From: Mesorhizobium shangrilense
Lineage (GTDB): Bacteria; Pseudomonadota; Alphaproteobacteria; Rhizobiales; Rhizobiaceae
DNA length: 64,000 nucleotides
Assembly: GCF_028826155.1 (NCBI RefSeq)
Contig: NZ_JAQGPN010000001.1
Coordinates: forward strand, 1,803,501 to 1,867,500
Direction of reading: 5' to 3'
Below, piece by piece: positions 16,120 through 25,103 of this stretch. The first letter of the stretch is position 1; every line of letters begins with the position of its first letter. The position numbers and the translations under genes were made by a program. The notes below the pieces were generated by a model. It saw only the letters and a list, made by a program, of their open reading frames with translations, searched no databases and was not told where the DNA came from.

Positions 16120-18206
16120 GAAATGGCGCCGAGCACGCGCAGTTCAACCCCCTTGGCGATCTCGACATGCGACAGGATGGGAAGGGTCGAGAACAGCCGC
16201 TCGATGATCATGCGCACATATGGGCGTGCGTCGGGCGCCGTCACCATGACGAAGCGCTCGCCGGCGTCGAGATGCTTGCGGATCGCCTTCGTCGCCTCCT
16301 GGCCGAATTCTTCCAGCTGGCGCGGGTCGATGTCGAATTCGCGCACCTCGCCCTTGGCGTCGCGCTTGAGGCTCTGGTGGAAGGCGAGGTCCCAGCGGTT
16401 GCCGAGGCGCAGCACCTTCAGCACGCCGTTCTCCGAGAGGTCGCCGCAGATCTGCTGGGCCATGCGGATGCGAACATGCTCGACGATCTGCTCGGTCCGG
16501 CGCACATGCGGCGCGATCTCGGCGATCGCCTCGATGATGAGGTGCAGGTTGCGGATCGAGACACGCTCGGCGAGCAGCAGCTTCAGCACCGCCTGCAGGC
16601 CCGGATAGGAGATGTGCGAGGTGCAGATCTCCTCGGCCAGCTTGCGGTACTCCGGGTCCTGCCGGTCGATCAGCGCCTTCATATCCTTGTAGGATAGCAG
16701 CTGAGGCAGGTTGTTGCGGATCACTTCCGAGAGGTGGGTCAGCAGGACCGACATATTGTCGGCAAAGGTGAACTGCTCGCGCTTGAGGTCCTCAGCGAAC
16801 ATTTCCGGCACCGACCAGGCGCGCATGCCGAAGGCCGGTTCCTTGACCTCTTCGCCGGGGATATCCGGGGCTTCACGATTGCCGAGCAGAACCATGATCT
16901 CGCCGACGCGCAACTGGTGCTCGGCGACGACGGTGCCGTGAATCTTGATCTGGTAGCTCTTGGACGGGATCGTGTAGTCGTCGGTGACGCGCACTTCGGG
17001 CACCACGAAGCCGAACTGCTGGGCGAACTTCTTGCGCATCTTCGACATGCGGAAGGCGAGTTCCTGATGCGAGACGAGCAGCTTCGTCGACAGCTGCTTG
17101 CCGATGAGAAGCTCGATTTCGGCCGTCTTCAGCGATTCCTTGACCGAGTCGCGCTCAGCCTCCTGCTTCGATAGTTCCTGCTCCTGAGCCACCGCTGCAG
17201 CCTCCGCCGCGACGCGCTTCTGGCGCATCGGCACGACGTAGCCGATCGCCGCCATCGCGCAGGCGAGCGCGAGGAACGGGAACAGCGGGAGGCCCGGCAT
17301 CAGGCCGAGGAAGAGCAGCAGCGCGGCGGCCACATAGAGGGCTCGCGGATAGGCGCCGAGCTGGCCGAACACTGCCTGGTCGGCGGAGCCGCGCGTGCCG
17401 CCCTTGGAGACCAGCAGACCCGCCGCCAGCGAGACGATGAGCGCCGGGATCTGGGTGACGAGGCCGTCGCCGACGGAGAGTTTTACGAACACGTCCGATG
17501 CGTCGCCGAGGCTCATGTCGTGGCGGAAGTAGCCGATGACGATGCCGCCGATGATGTTGATGGCGGTGATGATGAGGCCGGCGATGGCGTCGCCGCGCAC
17601 GAATTTCGAGGCGCCGTCCATGGAGCCGAAGAAGGAGCTTTCCTCCTCGAGTTCGCGGCGGCGCAGCTGAGCCGTCTTCTCGTCGATCATGCCGGCGGAG
17701 AGGTCGGCGTCGATCGACATCTGCTTGCCGGGAATGGCGTCGAGGGTGAAGCGGGCGCCGACCTCGGCGATGCGGGTCGCGCCCTTGGTGATGACGATGA
17801 AGTTGACGATGATCAGGATGATGAAGACGATCAGGCCGATGACGAAGTCGCCGCTCATCACCAGCTTGGAGAAGCCCCCGATCACGTGGCCGGCGGCGTG
17901 CGTGCCCTCATTGCCGTGCGAGAGGATCATGCGCGTCGTCGCAATGTTCAGCGACAGGCGCAGCATGGTGGCGATCAGGAGCACCGTCGGGAAGGCGGAG
18001 AAGTCGAGCGGCCGCTGGATCCACAGCGCCACCATCAGGATCAGAACCGAGATGGCTATCGAGAACGCGAGGCCGACGTCGATCAGGAACGCGGGGATGG
18101 GGAGGAACAGCACCGCCAGGATGACGACGATGCCGAGCGCGAAGAAGACGTCGCGACCGCTGCCGCCGTCGGCAGGCTTTGCGGCAATCGTTTCGGTCAG
18201 GGCCAT
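16116..18206 (-). CDS. flhA: Flagellar export protein FlhA
   Basis: FlhA (696 residues) is the export-gate protein whose nonameric cytoplasmic ring takes substrates and chaperones. Its N-terminal ~330 residues contain eight membrane segments ([19 protein letters not shown] and onward), the conserved FHIPEP-family segment [24 protein letters not shown] and [17 protein letters not shown]. The C-terminal ~360 residues form the cytoplasmic domain, with [20 protein letters not shown] and [12 protein letters not shown] typical. I use the ATG at 18206 ([10 protein letters not shown]); an ATG five codons upstream is possible. It lies 81 nt from the fliQ stop, with its own promoter-like element at 18250-18270, and is first in flhA-fliR-fliJ-like. 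Confidence 0.97.
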   Translation of the reverse strand: MALTETIAAKPADGGSGRDVFFALGIVVILAVLFLPIPAFLIDVGLAFSIAISVLILMVALWIQRPLDFSAFPTVLLIATMLRLSLNIATTRMILSHGNEGTHAAGHVIGGFSKLVMSGDFVIGLIVFIILIIVNFIVITKGATRIAEVGARFTLDAIPGKQMSIDADLSAGMIDEKTAQLRRRELEEESSFFGSMDGASKFVRGDAIAGLIITAINIIGGIVIGYFRHDMSLGDASDVFVKLSVGDGLVTQIPALIVSLAAGLLVSKGGTRGSADQAVFGQLGAYPRALYVAAALLLFLGLMPGLPLFPFLALACAMAAIGYVVPMRQKRVAAEAAAVAQEQELSKQEAERDSVKESLKTAEIELLIGKQLSTKLLVSHQELAFRMSKMRKKFAQQFGFVVPEVRVTDDYTIPSKSYQIKIHGTVVAEHQLRVGEIMVLLGNREAPDIPGEEVKEPAFGMRAWSVPEMFAEDLKREQFTFADNMSVLLTHLSEVIRNNLPQLLSYKDMKALIDRQDPEYRKLAEEICTSHISYPGLQAVLKLLLAERVSIRNLHLIIEAIAEIAPHVRRTEQIVEHVRIRMAQQICGDLSENGVLKVLRLGNRWDLAFHQSLKRDAKGEVREFDIDPRQLEEFGQEATKAIRKHLDAGERFVMVTAPDARPYVRMIIERLFSTLPILSHVEIAKGVELRVLGAIS

Positions 18207-18249
18207 TCGCACATGCTCCATCGGGCGCGTAGGCGCCCATGTCAGGAGC

Positions 18250-18270
18250 CTAGACGGCGAAGCTTGTGCG
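18250..18270 (-). promoter_or_regulatory. Flagellar operon promoter-like element upstream of flhA
   Basis: On the minus strand CGCACAAG, a 10-nt spacer and TAG lie 43 nt upstream of the flhA ATG. The adjoining sequence (CTTCGC after CAAG, and CTC shortly after TAG) is also shared with the fliF copy. See the finding on the six-member element family. Confidence 0.6.
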
Positions 18271-18287
18271 AGGGTGAGGACGAGGCG

Positions 18288-18554
18288 CTAGAATCCCGTC
18301 TCGATGCGCTCGAAGATGACGTTCGAGAACGCGGCGAGCTGGCCGCCCATGTAGGAGCCCGTGAAGGCGACGACGATGAGGATGGCCAGGATCTTGGGGA
18401 CGAAGGTAAGCGTGATTTCCTGGATCTGGGTCAGCGCCTGGACCAGCGCGATGGCGACGCCGACGATCATGGCGACGGCCACCGCCGGGCCGGCAGCGAC
18501 AAGCACGGTCCAGATGGCGAACTGGACGATATCGAGGGCATCAGCCTCGTTCAT
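18288..18554 (-). CDS. fliQ: Flagellar export protein FliQ
   Basis: FliQ (88 residues) is the small two-helix subunit of the export gate, four copies of which pack around FliP/FliR. Hydrophobic segments are about residues 12-38 (FAIWTVLVAAGPAVAVAMIV) and 52-72 (FVPKILAILIVVAFTGSYMG), joined by the family loop ALVQALTQIQEITL. Length is typical (~89). The gene is 9 nt after flgD and ends the flgE-flgK-flgL-flaF-flbT-flgD-fliQ run; the next gene flhA has its own upstream element. Confidence 0.95.
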   Translation of the reverse strand: MNEADALDIVQFAIWTVLVAAGPAVAVAMIVGVAIALVQALTQIQEITLTFVPKILAILIVVAFTGSYMGGQLAAFSNVIFERIETGF

Positions 18555-18563
18555 GGCGAAATC

Positions 18564-18959
18564 TTAGCTTATCTTGACGCCGGGAGTGATCGATATTTCC
18601 TTGCCGCCGTCGGTGACGGCCACCAGGCCGCTCCCACCGAGCTTCACTTCCTTGACGACGCCGGAGACATTGCCGTCCTCGGAGGTGACGGTGCGGCCGA
18701 TCAGCGAAGCGGCCTGTGACAGCGACGACGCCTGCAACATCTGGTCCAGCTTCTGGTTCATCTGAACAGACTGCTCGACCTGCGAGAAGGCCGCGATCTG
18801 GGCGACGTACTCAGTCGATTCCATCGGGCTCGTCGGGTCCTGGTTCTTCATCTGCGCGATCAGCAGCTTCAGGAAGCTCTGGTAGTCGACGGAGGTCTTC
18901 GATGCAGCCGTCTTCGGCGTGTAGCCGGGCGGCAGGGTCGTGTCGAAAGAGATCGGCAT
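18564..18959 (-). CDS. flgD: Flagellar hook assembly cap FlgD (short form)
   Basis: FlgD (131 residues) caps the growing hook. The conserved N-terminal core is present: YQSFLKLLIAQMKNQDPTSP, MESTEYVAQIAAFSQVEQSV and a short tail GRTVTSEDGNVSGVVKEVKL. The protein is much shorter than enterobacterial FlgD (~230), lacking the C-terminal Tudor/fibronectin-like domains, as is usual in rhizobia. It lies 6 nt after flbT stop on the same strand. Confidence 0.93.
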   Translation of the reverse strand: MPISFDTTLPPGYTPKTAASKTSVDYQSFLKLLIAQMKNQDPTSPMESTEYVAQIAAFSQVEQSVQMNQKLDQMLQASSLSQAASLIGRTVTSEDGNVSGVVKEVKLGGSGLVAVTDGGKEISITPGVKIS

Positions 18960-18965
18960 GCTTTG

Positions 18966-19418
18966 CTACTCCCCAACGGCTGTGGCGAATGGACGTTCGG
19001 TGACTTCCCGGCGGTCGTCGGCGGCCTGGCCGGCGAGCGCGGCGGCCTCCTGCGGATAGAGCGCGCGGATCGAGCGCAGCGCCTCGAAGAGCTGGCCCTC
19101 GCCGACGAGACGGTCGACTTGCTTGAGGCCATTGCTGATCTCGGGGTTTTCGAAGCTCGCAAGCAGCATGGTCAGCGACTTGCGGAACATGTCGCGCGCC
19201 TCCCCGGCGCCGCTTGGGTTCATCAGCATGACCTGGGCGATGAAATAAAGCTGGCGAAGCGGGGTCGTCGCGTCCTCCACCTGGAGTACGTGGCTCTCCA
19301 GAAGGAAGCTCACATCGTTCAGGAACTCGAGACTCGACTTGCGCTCGACGCGGATCACCGCGCCGTTGACGTAGATCTTTTCGCCGGGCTTCAGCGTTAT
19401 CTTGAGGGTGTTCTTCAT
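18966..19418 (-). CDS. flbT: Flagellin synthesis repressor FlbT
   Basis: FlbT (150 residues) is an alphaproteobacterial post-transcriptional regulator of flagellin; in Caulobacter it binds flagellin mRNA leaders and promotes their decay until the hook is done. The sequence [20 protein letters not shown] and the segments [36 protein letters not shown] are the family core. Its ATG overlaps the flaF stop by 4 nt. Its presence beside four flagellin genes, three of which share a structured leader (34081, 35358, 36662), makes those leaders natural candidate targets. Confidence 0.95.
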   Translation of the reverse strand: MKNTLKITLKPGEKIYVNGAVIRVERKSSLEFLNDVSFLLESHVLQVEDATTPLRQLYFIAQVMLMNPSGAGEARDMFRKSLTMLLASFENPEISNGLKQVDRLVGEGQLFEALRSIRALYPQEAAALAGQAADDRREVTERPFATAVGE

Positions 19419-19762
19419 TGAATGCCGTCGCGAATGATCTGGCTGACCTCGATGATGCCGTCAAAATTGTCCGAGCGGCCCTGGCGCAGGTCTTCCGCCT
19501 CGCGCATCAGCCACAGGCCGATGGAGATGAGGTTGGCCCGCAACTCCTTCGGGAGCGCGTTTTCGGGGCTTCCCAGGTCTTCGATCAGCGAGGTCCACAC
19601 GCGGTTGGTGAAATGGATCGCCTCGACAGTCTGAAGCGAGTCCACGCCCGCCTGGCGCGCCTCGGAAAGAAGGTCGATCGAGCGGGTGAGCAACTGACGC
19701 TCACGGTCCCGCGCATCGGCAATCGAGTCGGTCTGAACGTCGGCGTATGAGAATTGGTACAT
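19415..19762 (-). CDS. flaF: Flagellar biosynthesis regulator FlaF
   Basis: FlaF (115 residues) is a helical alphaproteobacterial protein that works with or against FlbT to license flagellin translation and secretion. It begins [20 protein letters not shown] and has the family segments [20 protein letters not shown] and [19 protein letters not shown]. It sits between flgL (16 nt upstream) and flbT (4-nt overlap), the typical flaF-flbT arrangement. Confidence 0.94.
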   Translation of the reverse strand: MYQFSYADVQTDSIADARDRERQLLTRSIDLLSEARQAGVDSLQTVEAIHFTNRVWTSLIEDLGSPENALPKELRANLISIGLWLMREAEDLRQGRSDNFDGIIEVSQIIRDGIQ

Positions 19763-19778
19763 GGCGCCCGGGTGCCCT

Positions 19779-20828
19779 CTATAGGAACTTCATGAGGCTC
19801 AGTTTCTGCAAGCGCGCGGTGAGCGAGTAGGAAAGCTCGATCTGATCCACGAGGGCAGTCACGCGCGTCGAGGCTTCGTATGGATCGACGCCCTCCATCT
19901 TTCCGATAGCGCTCTCGAGGACGCCGGCCTGCACCGCCATGCGATCGGTGGCCTTGGTGACCTGCTGCTGGACGACACCGAGTTCGGATTGCGCCTGTGT
20001 GAGCTCCGCGATGGATTCGCTGACCATCTTGTATGCACGGTCGAGCATCGTCGCCTTGGCGGCCGGGCTCATGTCGGGCGCCGACATCATGTCGTAAATC
20101 GTCGTCGCGGCCATCGCCAGCTTGCGGATGCCGTCGATGTTGCCGGTGACGGAGGTCTTCAGCGTCTCGTTGAGCGCGACACGGCTGGTGATCTGCTCGT
20201 CGCTGGCGTCCGACCAGTTCGCCTGCCATCCGGCGCCGAGGAACTGCGGCTCGACGACGGTGGTGAGGAACGTGTCCATCTGGCCTGCGGTGATGCCGGC
20301 AGCCGCGGGGTCGGATTGCGGGAAACCGAAGAAACCAGCAAAGGCCGCATCGAATGCGGCCTTGGCGGGCGAACCGGCGGCGGTATAGTCGCCGATGGGC
20401 TTCACGTCGGTGTTGATGCCGGCGAAGATGTACTCGCCGTTGACGCTGGTGTTGAGGATGGAGGTGAGGGTGTCCAACGTGGCCTTGGCGTCGCCGCGGG
20501 TCACGCCGGCAGTGGCGTCGCCGCCGATGCCCGCAGTGAGCGTCGACAGGAACGCTTGCGCGCGCTCCTCGAGCTGCTTGAGCGAATTCTGTGTCGAGGT
20601 GAGGCGGGAAGCGACCAGGCCGTTCTGGCTCTGGATATGCTCGAGACGATCGAGGTCCCGCCACATGGTGACCGATTGCGACGTCCGGGCCCCAAAGGCG
20701 AGGCCACGGTCGGCGACTCTGAACGTCTGCGCTTCCTTGTTGGCGCTGACGAGTTCGGACTGCATGCGCGCGAGCTGGTAGCGCAGGGACTGGGAAGAGC
20801 CGACGGTGGAAACGAAGGTCGTCTTCAT
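19779..20828 (-). CDS. flgL: Hook-filament junction protein FlgL (HAP3)
   Basis: FlgL (349 residues) forms the second ring of the hook-filament junction. It has the flagellin-like ends: N-terminal SVGSSQSLRYQLARMQSELV-type coiled segment and C-terminal DPYEASTRVTALVDQIELSY, LTARLQKLSLMKFL. The central part (VTRGDAKATLDTLTSILNTS, GEYIFAGINTDVKPI) is the FlgL signature. It starts 2 nt after the flgK stop, so translation is likely coupled. Length is typical for rhizobia. Confidence 0.93.
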   Translation of the reverse strand: MKTTFVSTVGSSQSLRYQLARMQSELVSANKEAQTFRVADRGLAFGARTSQSVTMWRDLDRLEHIQSQNGLVASRLTSTQNSLKQLEERAQAFLSTLTAGIGGDATAGVTRGDAKATLDTLTSILNTSVNGEYIFAGINTDVKPIGDYTAAGSPAKAAFDAAFAGFFGFPQSDPAAAGITAGQMDTFLTTVVEPQFLGAGWQANWSDASDEQITSRVALNETLKTSVTGNIDGIRKLAMAATTIYDMMSAPDMSPAAKATMLDRAYKMVSESIAELTQAQSELGVVQQQVTKATDRMAVQAGVLESAIGKMEGVDPYEASTRVTALVDQIELSYSLTARLQKLSLMKFL

Positions 20829-20830
20829 GG

Positions 20831-22291
20831 CTACCTCACCGCGGCCAGTAGCGCGACCAGCATCTCATCGACCGCCTTCAGGATGCGGGCGGAGGCTTCG
20901 TATGCGTTCTCGAGGTCGAGCAGCAGCGTCATCTCGGTGTCGACGTTGACGCCGGTGGCGTTGGACAACGCCTCCTGGGTCCGCATCGCAAGCGCTTCCT
21001 TGGCCTCCATGGCGCGCGATGCGTCCTGGCGCACGCCTTCGAACCAGCCGATCGAGTTGCTGGCGTAGGTCAGCACGCTGGCCGAGCTGCCGTTCTGGGC
21101 GGCGAGATCGAACGCGATCGGCTGATCGAGGCGGTCGCCATACTTCATCAGCAAGTCGGAGTAGGAGGCGGCGTTGGAGGTGTTGGAGATGTAGGCCGCG
21201 CCGTTGGCGCCGCCGTCCCGCAAGAACTCGGGATTGCCGCCGACCGAGGAATCGAAGGCAGCATTCAGGCGGATCACGCCGGCAAGGCCGTCGACAAGGG
21301 CGCCCGCCGCCGGCATGCCGGGAGCGCCCGGCCAGGTGAACAGGCCCGGCCGATCCGGCATGACCGCAGATGGGTCGGTCTCGGCGAAGGCCGCGATCAT
21401 TCCGCGCGCGACCTCGTCGAGCTGGCTCTGCATCGTGGAGGCGACACTGTCGCGCAACTGGACCAGGCCGGCGAGCTTGCCTGACGCGTTGGTGTTGCCC
21501 CCCGAGCCGCCGGCGAGGGGGACGCCGTCGACATAGACCGCGTTGCCGGTCGCGCCGGCCGAATAGCCGGCGAGCGGCTCGAACGCGACTTTGCGCGGAA
21601 CGGTCTCGAACAGGGTGGAGCCGTTGCCGGCCATGATCACCATGTCGTTGTCGCCGCGCGTGAAGGTGGAGATCGGGACGAGCTCCGAAATGTTCTTCAG
21701 GAGACCGTCGCGCTGGTCGAGAGCCTGGGAGACGTCGCGGCCGGCCCGTGTGCCGCTGATGATCGCCCGGTTGACGTCTTCGAAGCGCGCCAGAAGATCG
21801 TTGAGCTCGCCAACGCTCGTGGCAATGTCCGCATCCGTCTCAGCCCGGAACGACTGGATGGACCCGGTGCCTGCATTGAGCGTGCGCGCGACGTGGCGCG
21901 CGGCGTCGATTGCGACCTCTGCGAGATTGCGGTTGGACGGGTTGGCCGCATAGATGTCCAGCGCCTTCTGAAGCTCGGCGAGCGCTGCCGCCGGGGCAGT
22001 CGCGTTGTCGGCGCCGTTCACCGCGATGCCCAGCCGCTCCATGCCGTTGAGCAGTGCGCTCTGTGCGGCGTGGGAGGAGCCCGCCACGAGATTCTGCCGG
22101 AACAGGAGTTCGTTCGTGGCCCGCTGGATCTGGACGACGCGGGCGCCCGGCCCCGTGCTCGATACGACTGCGATGCGTCGCGTGTGGTCGGGGTCGCGGG
22201 CCCCGGCCACGTTCTGCGAAACGACGCTGGTCTGGCGGGATGTCGCCAGGAGCGCCGATTGTGCAATGTTGAGCGCAGTAGTAAGCGACAT
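20831..22291 (-). CDS. flgK: Hook-associated protein FlgK (HAP1)
   Basis: FlgK (486 residues) is the first junction protein between hook and filament. It begins SLTTALNIAQSALLATSRQT, has the rod/hook family motif VVSQNVAGARDPDHTRR (a variant of the ANxxTPGY box), and ends with TGVNVDTEMTLLLDLENAYE, ASARILKAVDEMLVALL, the helical domain common to axial proteins. It lies 29 nt after flgE. Size is shorter than E. coli FlgK (547), as usual in rhizobia. Confidence 0.94.
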   Translation of the reverse strand: MSLTTALNIAQSALLATSRQTSVVSQNVAGARDPDHTRRIAVVSSTGPGARVVQIQRATNELLFRQNLVAGSSHAAQSALLNGMERLGIAVNGADNATAPAAALAELQKALDIYAANPSNRNLAEVAIDAARHVARTLNAGTGSIQSFRAETDADIATSVGELNDLLARFEDVNRAIISGTRAGRDVSQALDQRDGLLKNISELVPISTFTRGDNDMVIMAGNGSTLFETVPRKVAFEPLAGYSAGATGNAVYVDGVPLAGGSGGNTNASGKLAGLVQLRDSVASTMQSQLDEVARGMIAAFAETDPSAVMPDRPGLFTWPGAPGMPAAGALVDGLAGVIRLNAAFDSSVGGNPEFLRDGGANGAAYISNTSNAASYSDLLMKYGDRLDQPIAFDLAAQNGSSASVLTYASNSIGWFEGVRQDASRAMEAKEALAMRTQEALSNATGVNVDTEMTLLLDLENAYEASARILKAVDEMLVALLAAVR

Positions 22292-22320
22292 ATCCGATAC
22301 TTCCGCAGCCTGGATTCAGG

Positions 22321-23565
22321 CTACCTCTTCAGATTGACCAGGACGTCCATCAGGTCCGAACCTGTCTGGAAGACCTTCGAATTGGCGGTGTAGGTGCGCT
22401 GGGACTCGATCATCGTCGTCAGTTCCTCGGCGATGTCGACGTTGGAGTTCTCAAGCGCGCCGGACACGATGGTGCCCAGGCTGGCCGTCTGCGCAAAGCC
22501 GACCTGGAGGTCGCCTGAGTCCTGGTTCGCCGAATAGACGTTGCCCGGGAGCACGGTTAGGCGATCGGGGCTCGCCACGTCGGCGAGGGGGATCTTGTAG
22601 AGGGGCTTCAGCGAGCCGTTGGCATATTGCGCAAAGATGGTGCCGTCGCCGTCGATGACGATCTGGTCGATGGGGCTGGGCGGGTTGCCGTTCGCCTTGG
22701 CGTCGAGCACCGTGTACTCGCCTCCCAGTTCGCTCATCTGCGACAGGTCCATGGTGAAGGGCTGACCGCCTGGGACGGTGAAGCTGATCTCGGGTGGCGC
22801 GTTGGTGATGCTGCCGTTCGCGGGATCGAAGGTGAGCGTCTGGGTGGCCAGCGGACCGGCGCTGTAGGGGAACGTCGTCCCCGGGGTAGCCAGCGACTGA
22901 TCGTAGATCTGCATGTCCCAGGTATTGTCGGCGGTCTTGGTGAAATAGACGTCGACCAACACCTCGCGGCCGACATTGTCATAAACCACCAGCGAGGACT
23001 TTGCCGTGTACTGGGCGCCGGCCGCGTTCGTCAGGGCGGGCAGTGGCGCCGCGTCGGCCGGCAGTTTCGCCTTGAACAGACCGATGGTGCTCGGATCGGC
23101 AGACAGCTCGTCGTCGCGGATGACGACGGTCTCCAGACCGGCAGTGCCGTTCGCGGTCGCAGCCGGATCGCCGTTCGCGTAGCTGTAGGCCATGAGCTTG
23201 AAGCCGGCGGCGTTCACCAGCTCGCCCTCGGCGTTCGGGACAAACGCGCCCGCGCGGGTGAGATAGGTCTGGCCGTTGGCGTTCTGCACGACGAAGAAGC
23301 CGTCGCCCTTGACCGCCAGGTCGGACGCGGAGGTCGTGTACTGGAGCAGTCCCTGCTGGCTGATGGTGTTCATCACCGTCGTGTTCACGCCGCCCGAGTT
23401 GTAGCTGTTGGGCATGTTGGACATGAGCAGCGACGAGAATTCCGTCTTCGAGCGCTTGTAGCCGGTCGTACTTGCGTTGGCGATATTGTCCGCAACCGTC
23501 GAGAGGCGGTTCGCCTGGGCGTTCATGCCGGACACGCCGGTACGCATCATTCCGTATAAGCTCAT
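22321..23565 (-). CDS. flgE: Flagellar hook protein FlgE
   Basis: FlgE (414 residues) polymerises into the hook. It has the N-terminal motif VADNIANASTTGYKRSKTEF, the D1-type FFVVQNANGQTYLTRAGAF and the C-terminal axial segment LTTMIESQRTYTANSKVFQT. The gene is first in a seven-gene run through fliQ, with a promoter-like element 39 nt upstream (23605-23625). It starts with MSLYGMMRTGVSGMNAQANR preceded by GAGGAGA. Confidence 0.96.
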   Translation of the reverse strand: MSLYGMMRTGVSGMNAQANRLSTVADNIANASTTGYKRSKTEFSSLLMSNMPNSYNSGGVNTTVMNTISQQGLLQYTTSASDLAVKGDGFFVVQNANGQTYLTRAGAFVPNAEGELVNAAGFKLMAYSYANGDPAATANGTAGLETVVIRDDELSADPSTIGLFKAKLPADAAPLPALTNAAGAQYTAKSSLVVYDNVGREVLVDVYFTKTADNTWDMQIYDQSLATPGTTFPYSAGPLATQTLTFDPANGSITNAPPEISFTVPGGQPFTMDLSQMSELGGEYTVLDAKANGNPPSPIDQIVIDGDGTIFAQYANGSLKPLYKIPLADVASPDRLTVLPGNVYSANQDSGDLQVGFAQTASLGTIVSGALENSNVDIAEELTTMIESQRTYTANSKVFQTGSDLMDVLVNLKR

Positions 23566-23604
23566 CCAACGTCTCCTCGGTGTTACTCTCCGCAGGAAGC
23601 CATG

Positions 23605-23625
23605 CTAGCCGGACATGCTTGCGTG
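23605..23625 (-). promoter_or_regulatory. Flagellar operon promoter-like element upstream of flgE
   Basis: On the minus strand CACGCAAG, a 10-nt spacer and TAG lie 39 nt upstream of the flgE ATG. The nearby bases CCGGC before TAG resemble the flhA copy. It lies in the 121-nt gap between rem/ftcR stop and flgE. Confidence 0.6.
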
Positions 23626-23686
23626 AGGCTGTTCCCGGGTTGGCCGGAGGGTGGACGTGGAGTGAGCCGCACCCAACCGGCTGCCC

Positions 23687-24355
23687 TCAAACGACCAGCC
23701 GGTAGCCGAGGAAACGCTTCGAATCGATCGGATCGTAGCCGAGCTTCTCGCGCAGCTTCTTGCGCAGCTTGGAGATGTGGCTCTCGATCACGTTCTCTTC
23801 GACTTCCTCGTCGAAGAGGCCGTAGATCGCGTTGAAGACCTGGGTCTTGGTGACGCGGCGGCCGCAGTTGCTTGCGAGGAATTCGAGGATGCGACGCTCG
23901 CGGCGCGGCAGCGGCAGCGGCTCGCCGTTGATCTCGGGATCGCGGCCGTCCAGGAAGATCTTCATGGCGCCGATCTCGGTGTAGTTCGTCTCCTCGCTGG
24001 CGCGGCGGCGGATCGCCGTGATGCGCGCCAGGATTTCGCGGATGTGCACCGGCTTGCGGATGACATCGTCGACGCCGGACTCGAAGAGCCGCAGCGTGTT
24101 CTCGAGCGAGTTCTGCTCGCTGAGCGCGATGACCGGGGCGCTTGTGCGTCCCCTGATCTGACGCGGCGACACCTTGTCCTCCGGGCAGTCCCCGATCAGG
24201 ATGGCCCGCACCGACTTCAGATCCTCGTCGGCCGCGCTCGAGACCCAGTCGCCGAATTCGCTCGATGCGAACCCTGCGCTCGCGACCCCTTCGCGGTCGA
24301 ACATCGAGCAATAACCATCCGTCACGAGCTCGCGCTCGTCTACAATCACTATCAT
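23687..24355 (-). CDS. ftcR: Flagellar transcriptional regulator Rem/FtcR (OmpR-type)
   Basis: This 222-residue protein has an N-terminal receiver-like domain ([15 protein letters not shown]) and a C-terminal OmpR-type winged helix ([40 protein letters not shown]). It matches Rem of Sinorhizobium and FtcR of Brucella, orphan regulators that activate the flagellar class after VisNR. Asp6/Glu7, Asp56 (end of strand 3) and Lys in VIRKPVHI occupy receiver positions, but no cognate kinase is nearby. The ATG at 24355 follows GGAAGG at good spacing; the ATG at 24400 adds 15 residues. It is a single-gene unit with a 196-nt upstream region, and an obvious candidate to bind the shared elements upstream of the flagellar operons. 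Confidence 0.92.
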   Translation of the reverse strand: MIVIVDERELVTDGYCSMFDREGVASAGFASSEFGDWVSSAADEDLKSVRAILIGDCPEDKVSPRQIRGRTSAPVIALSEQNSLENTLRLFESGVDDVIRKPVHIREILARITAIRRRASEETNYTEIGAMKIFLDGRDPEINGEPLPLPRRERRILEFLASNCGRRVTKTQVFNAIYGLFDEEVEENVIESHISKLRKKLREKLGYDPIDSKRFLGYRLVV

Positions 24356-24551
24356 CGGCCCGCCTTCCGAATCAGTCTTTGAAACTTTGTTGCTCGACAT
24401 TCTCGCGAGAGGCGTTTTCCAACAACGCCAAATTCTTACGGACGAGAATTAGGGATGCGCGCGAAGGCGACTTCGCCGGGCGCGGTTTCCGCGGCAAACG
24501 CAACCGAGTGTCGAAGAGGGAAAGAGGCGCGACTACAACCGCGAGGCTATC

Positions 24552-25103
24552 CTACTGGTTGCAGAACTCCCGCGCGTTGGCCGTCCATTTGCCGAAGCCC
24601 GTCGCCACCATATTGGCGATGACGCGGCAGACGTATCGCTTTTGGGCAGGGTCGTTGTCGGGGCCTGCGTGATAGCGCGCGACGGCCATCGACCAGCTCG
24701 TGTGGCGCTCTTTGAGCTGCTTGAGAAAGCGTGCTGCATAGTCGACGTTCTGGCGTGGGTCGAACATGTCGGAGAGACTTCTGAAGTGTTCGCCATGATA
24801 GTGCACATTGATCTGCATGCAGCCGACGTCGATCAGCTTGGCGCCCTGCCCACGCGCTTCCGCGAAGGCGGAAAGCGCGGCGGAGCGATTTTCCGGAAAG
24901 AGTGATTTTCCTTGTATGTTCATGGCGTTAGGCTGCAGAGTCCCCTTCTTCCCGGTCTCCGTCAGACCGACCGCATAGAGGATGCCGGCCGGAATGCCGT
25001 AGCGCTCCGATGCCCGAACGATCTCGGGTTCGCAGGGGTTCGCGGCGGCCATGGCGGCAACCGGCGCGCTAGATAAACAGGCCGCTGCCAGAGCGAGCTT
25101 CAT
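24552..25103 (-). CDS. Lytic transglycosylase, SLT-type, flagellum-linked
   Basis: The 183-residue protein (from ATG 25103) has a signal peptide (MKLALAAACLSSAPVAAMAA) and a lysozyme-like transglycosylase domain. The catalytic glutamate is in YAVGLTETGKKG, followed by GAKLIDVGCMQINVHYHGEH (the GxMQIN family motif) and VARYHAGPDN (the A-x-Y-N-A/H-G box). It should cut peptidoglycan to let the rod pass, complementing FlgJ which lacks a hydrolase domain. The start overlaps the 3' end of fliK by 35 nt; an ATG at 25139 is also possible. It is last in the fliF-fliH-motB-motC-fliK run. Confidence 0.9.
   Translation of the reverse strand: MKLALAAACLSSAPVAAMAAANPCEPEIVRASERYGIPAGILYAVGLTETGKKGTLQPNAMNIQGKSLFPENRSAALSAFAEARGQGAKLIDVGCMQINVHYHGEHFRSLSDMFDPRQNVDYAARFLKQLKERHTSWSMAVARYHAGPDNDPAQKRYVCRVIANMVATGFGKWTANAREFCNQ

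Noticed and set aside
17520..18719. 399-codon plus-strand frame opposite flhA
   Set aside because: Acidic, low-complexity shadow of the FlhA gene.
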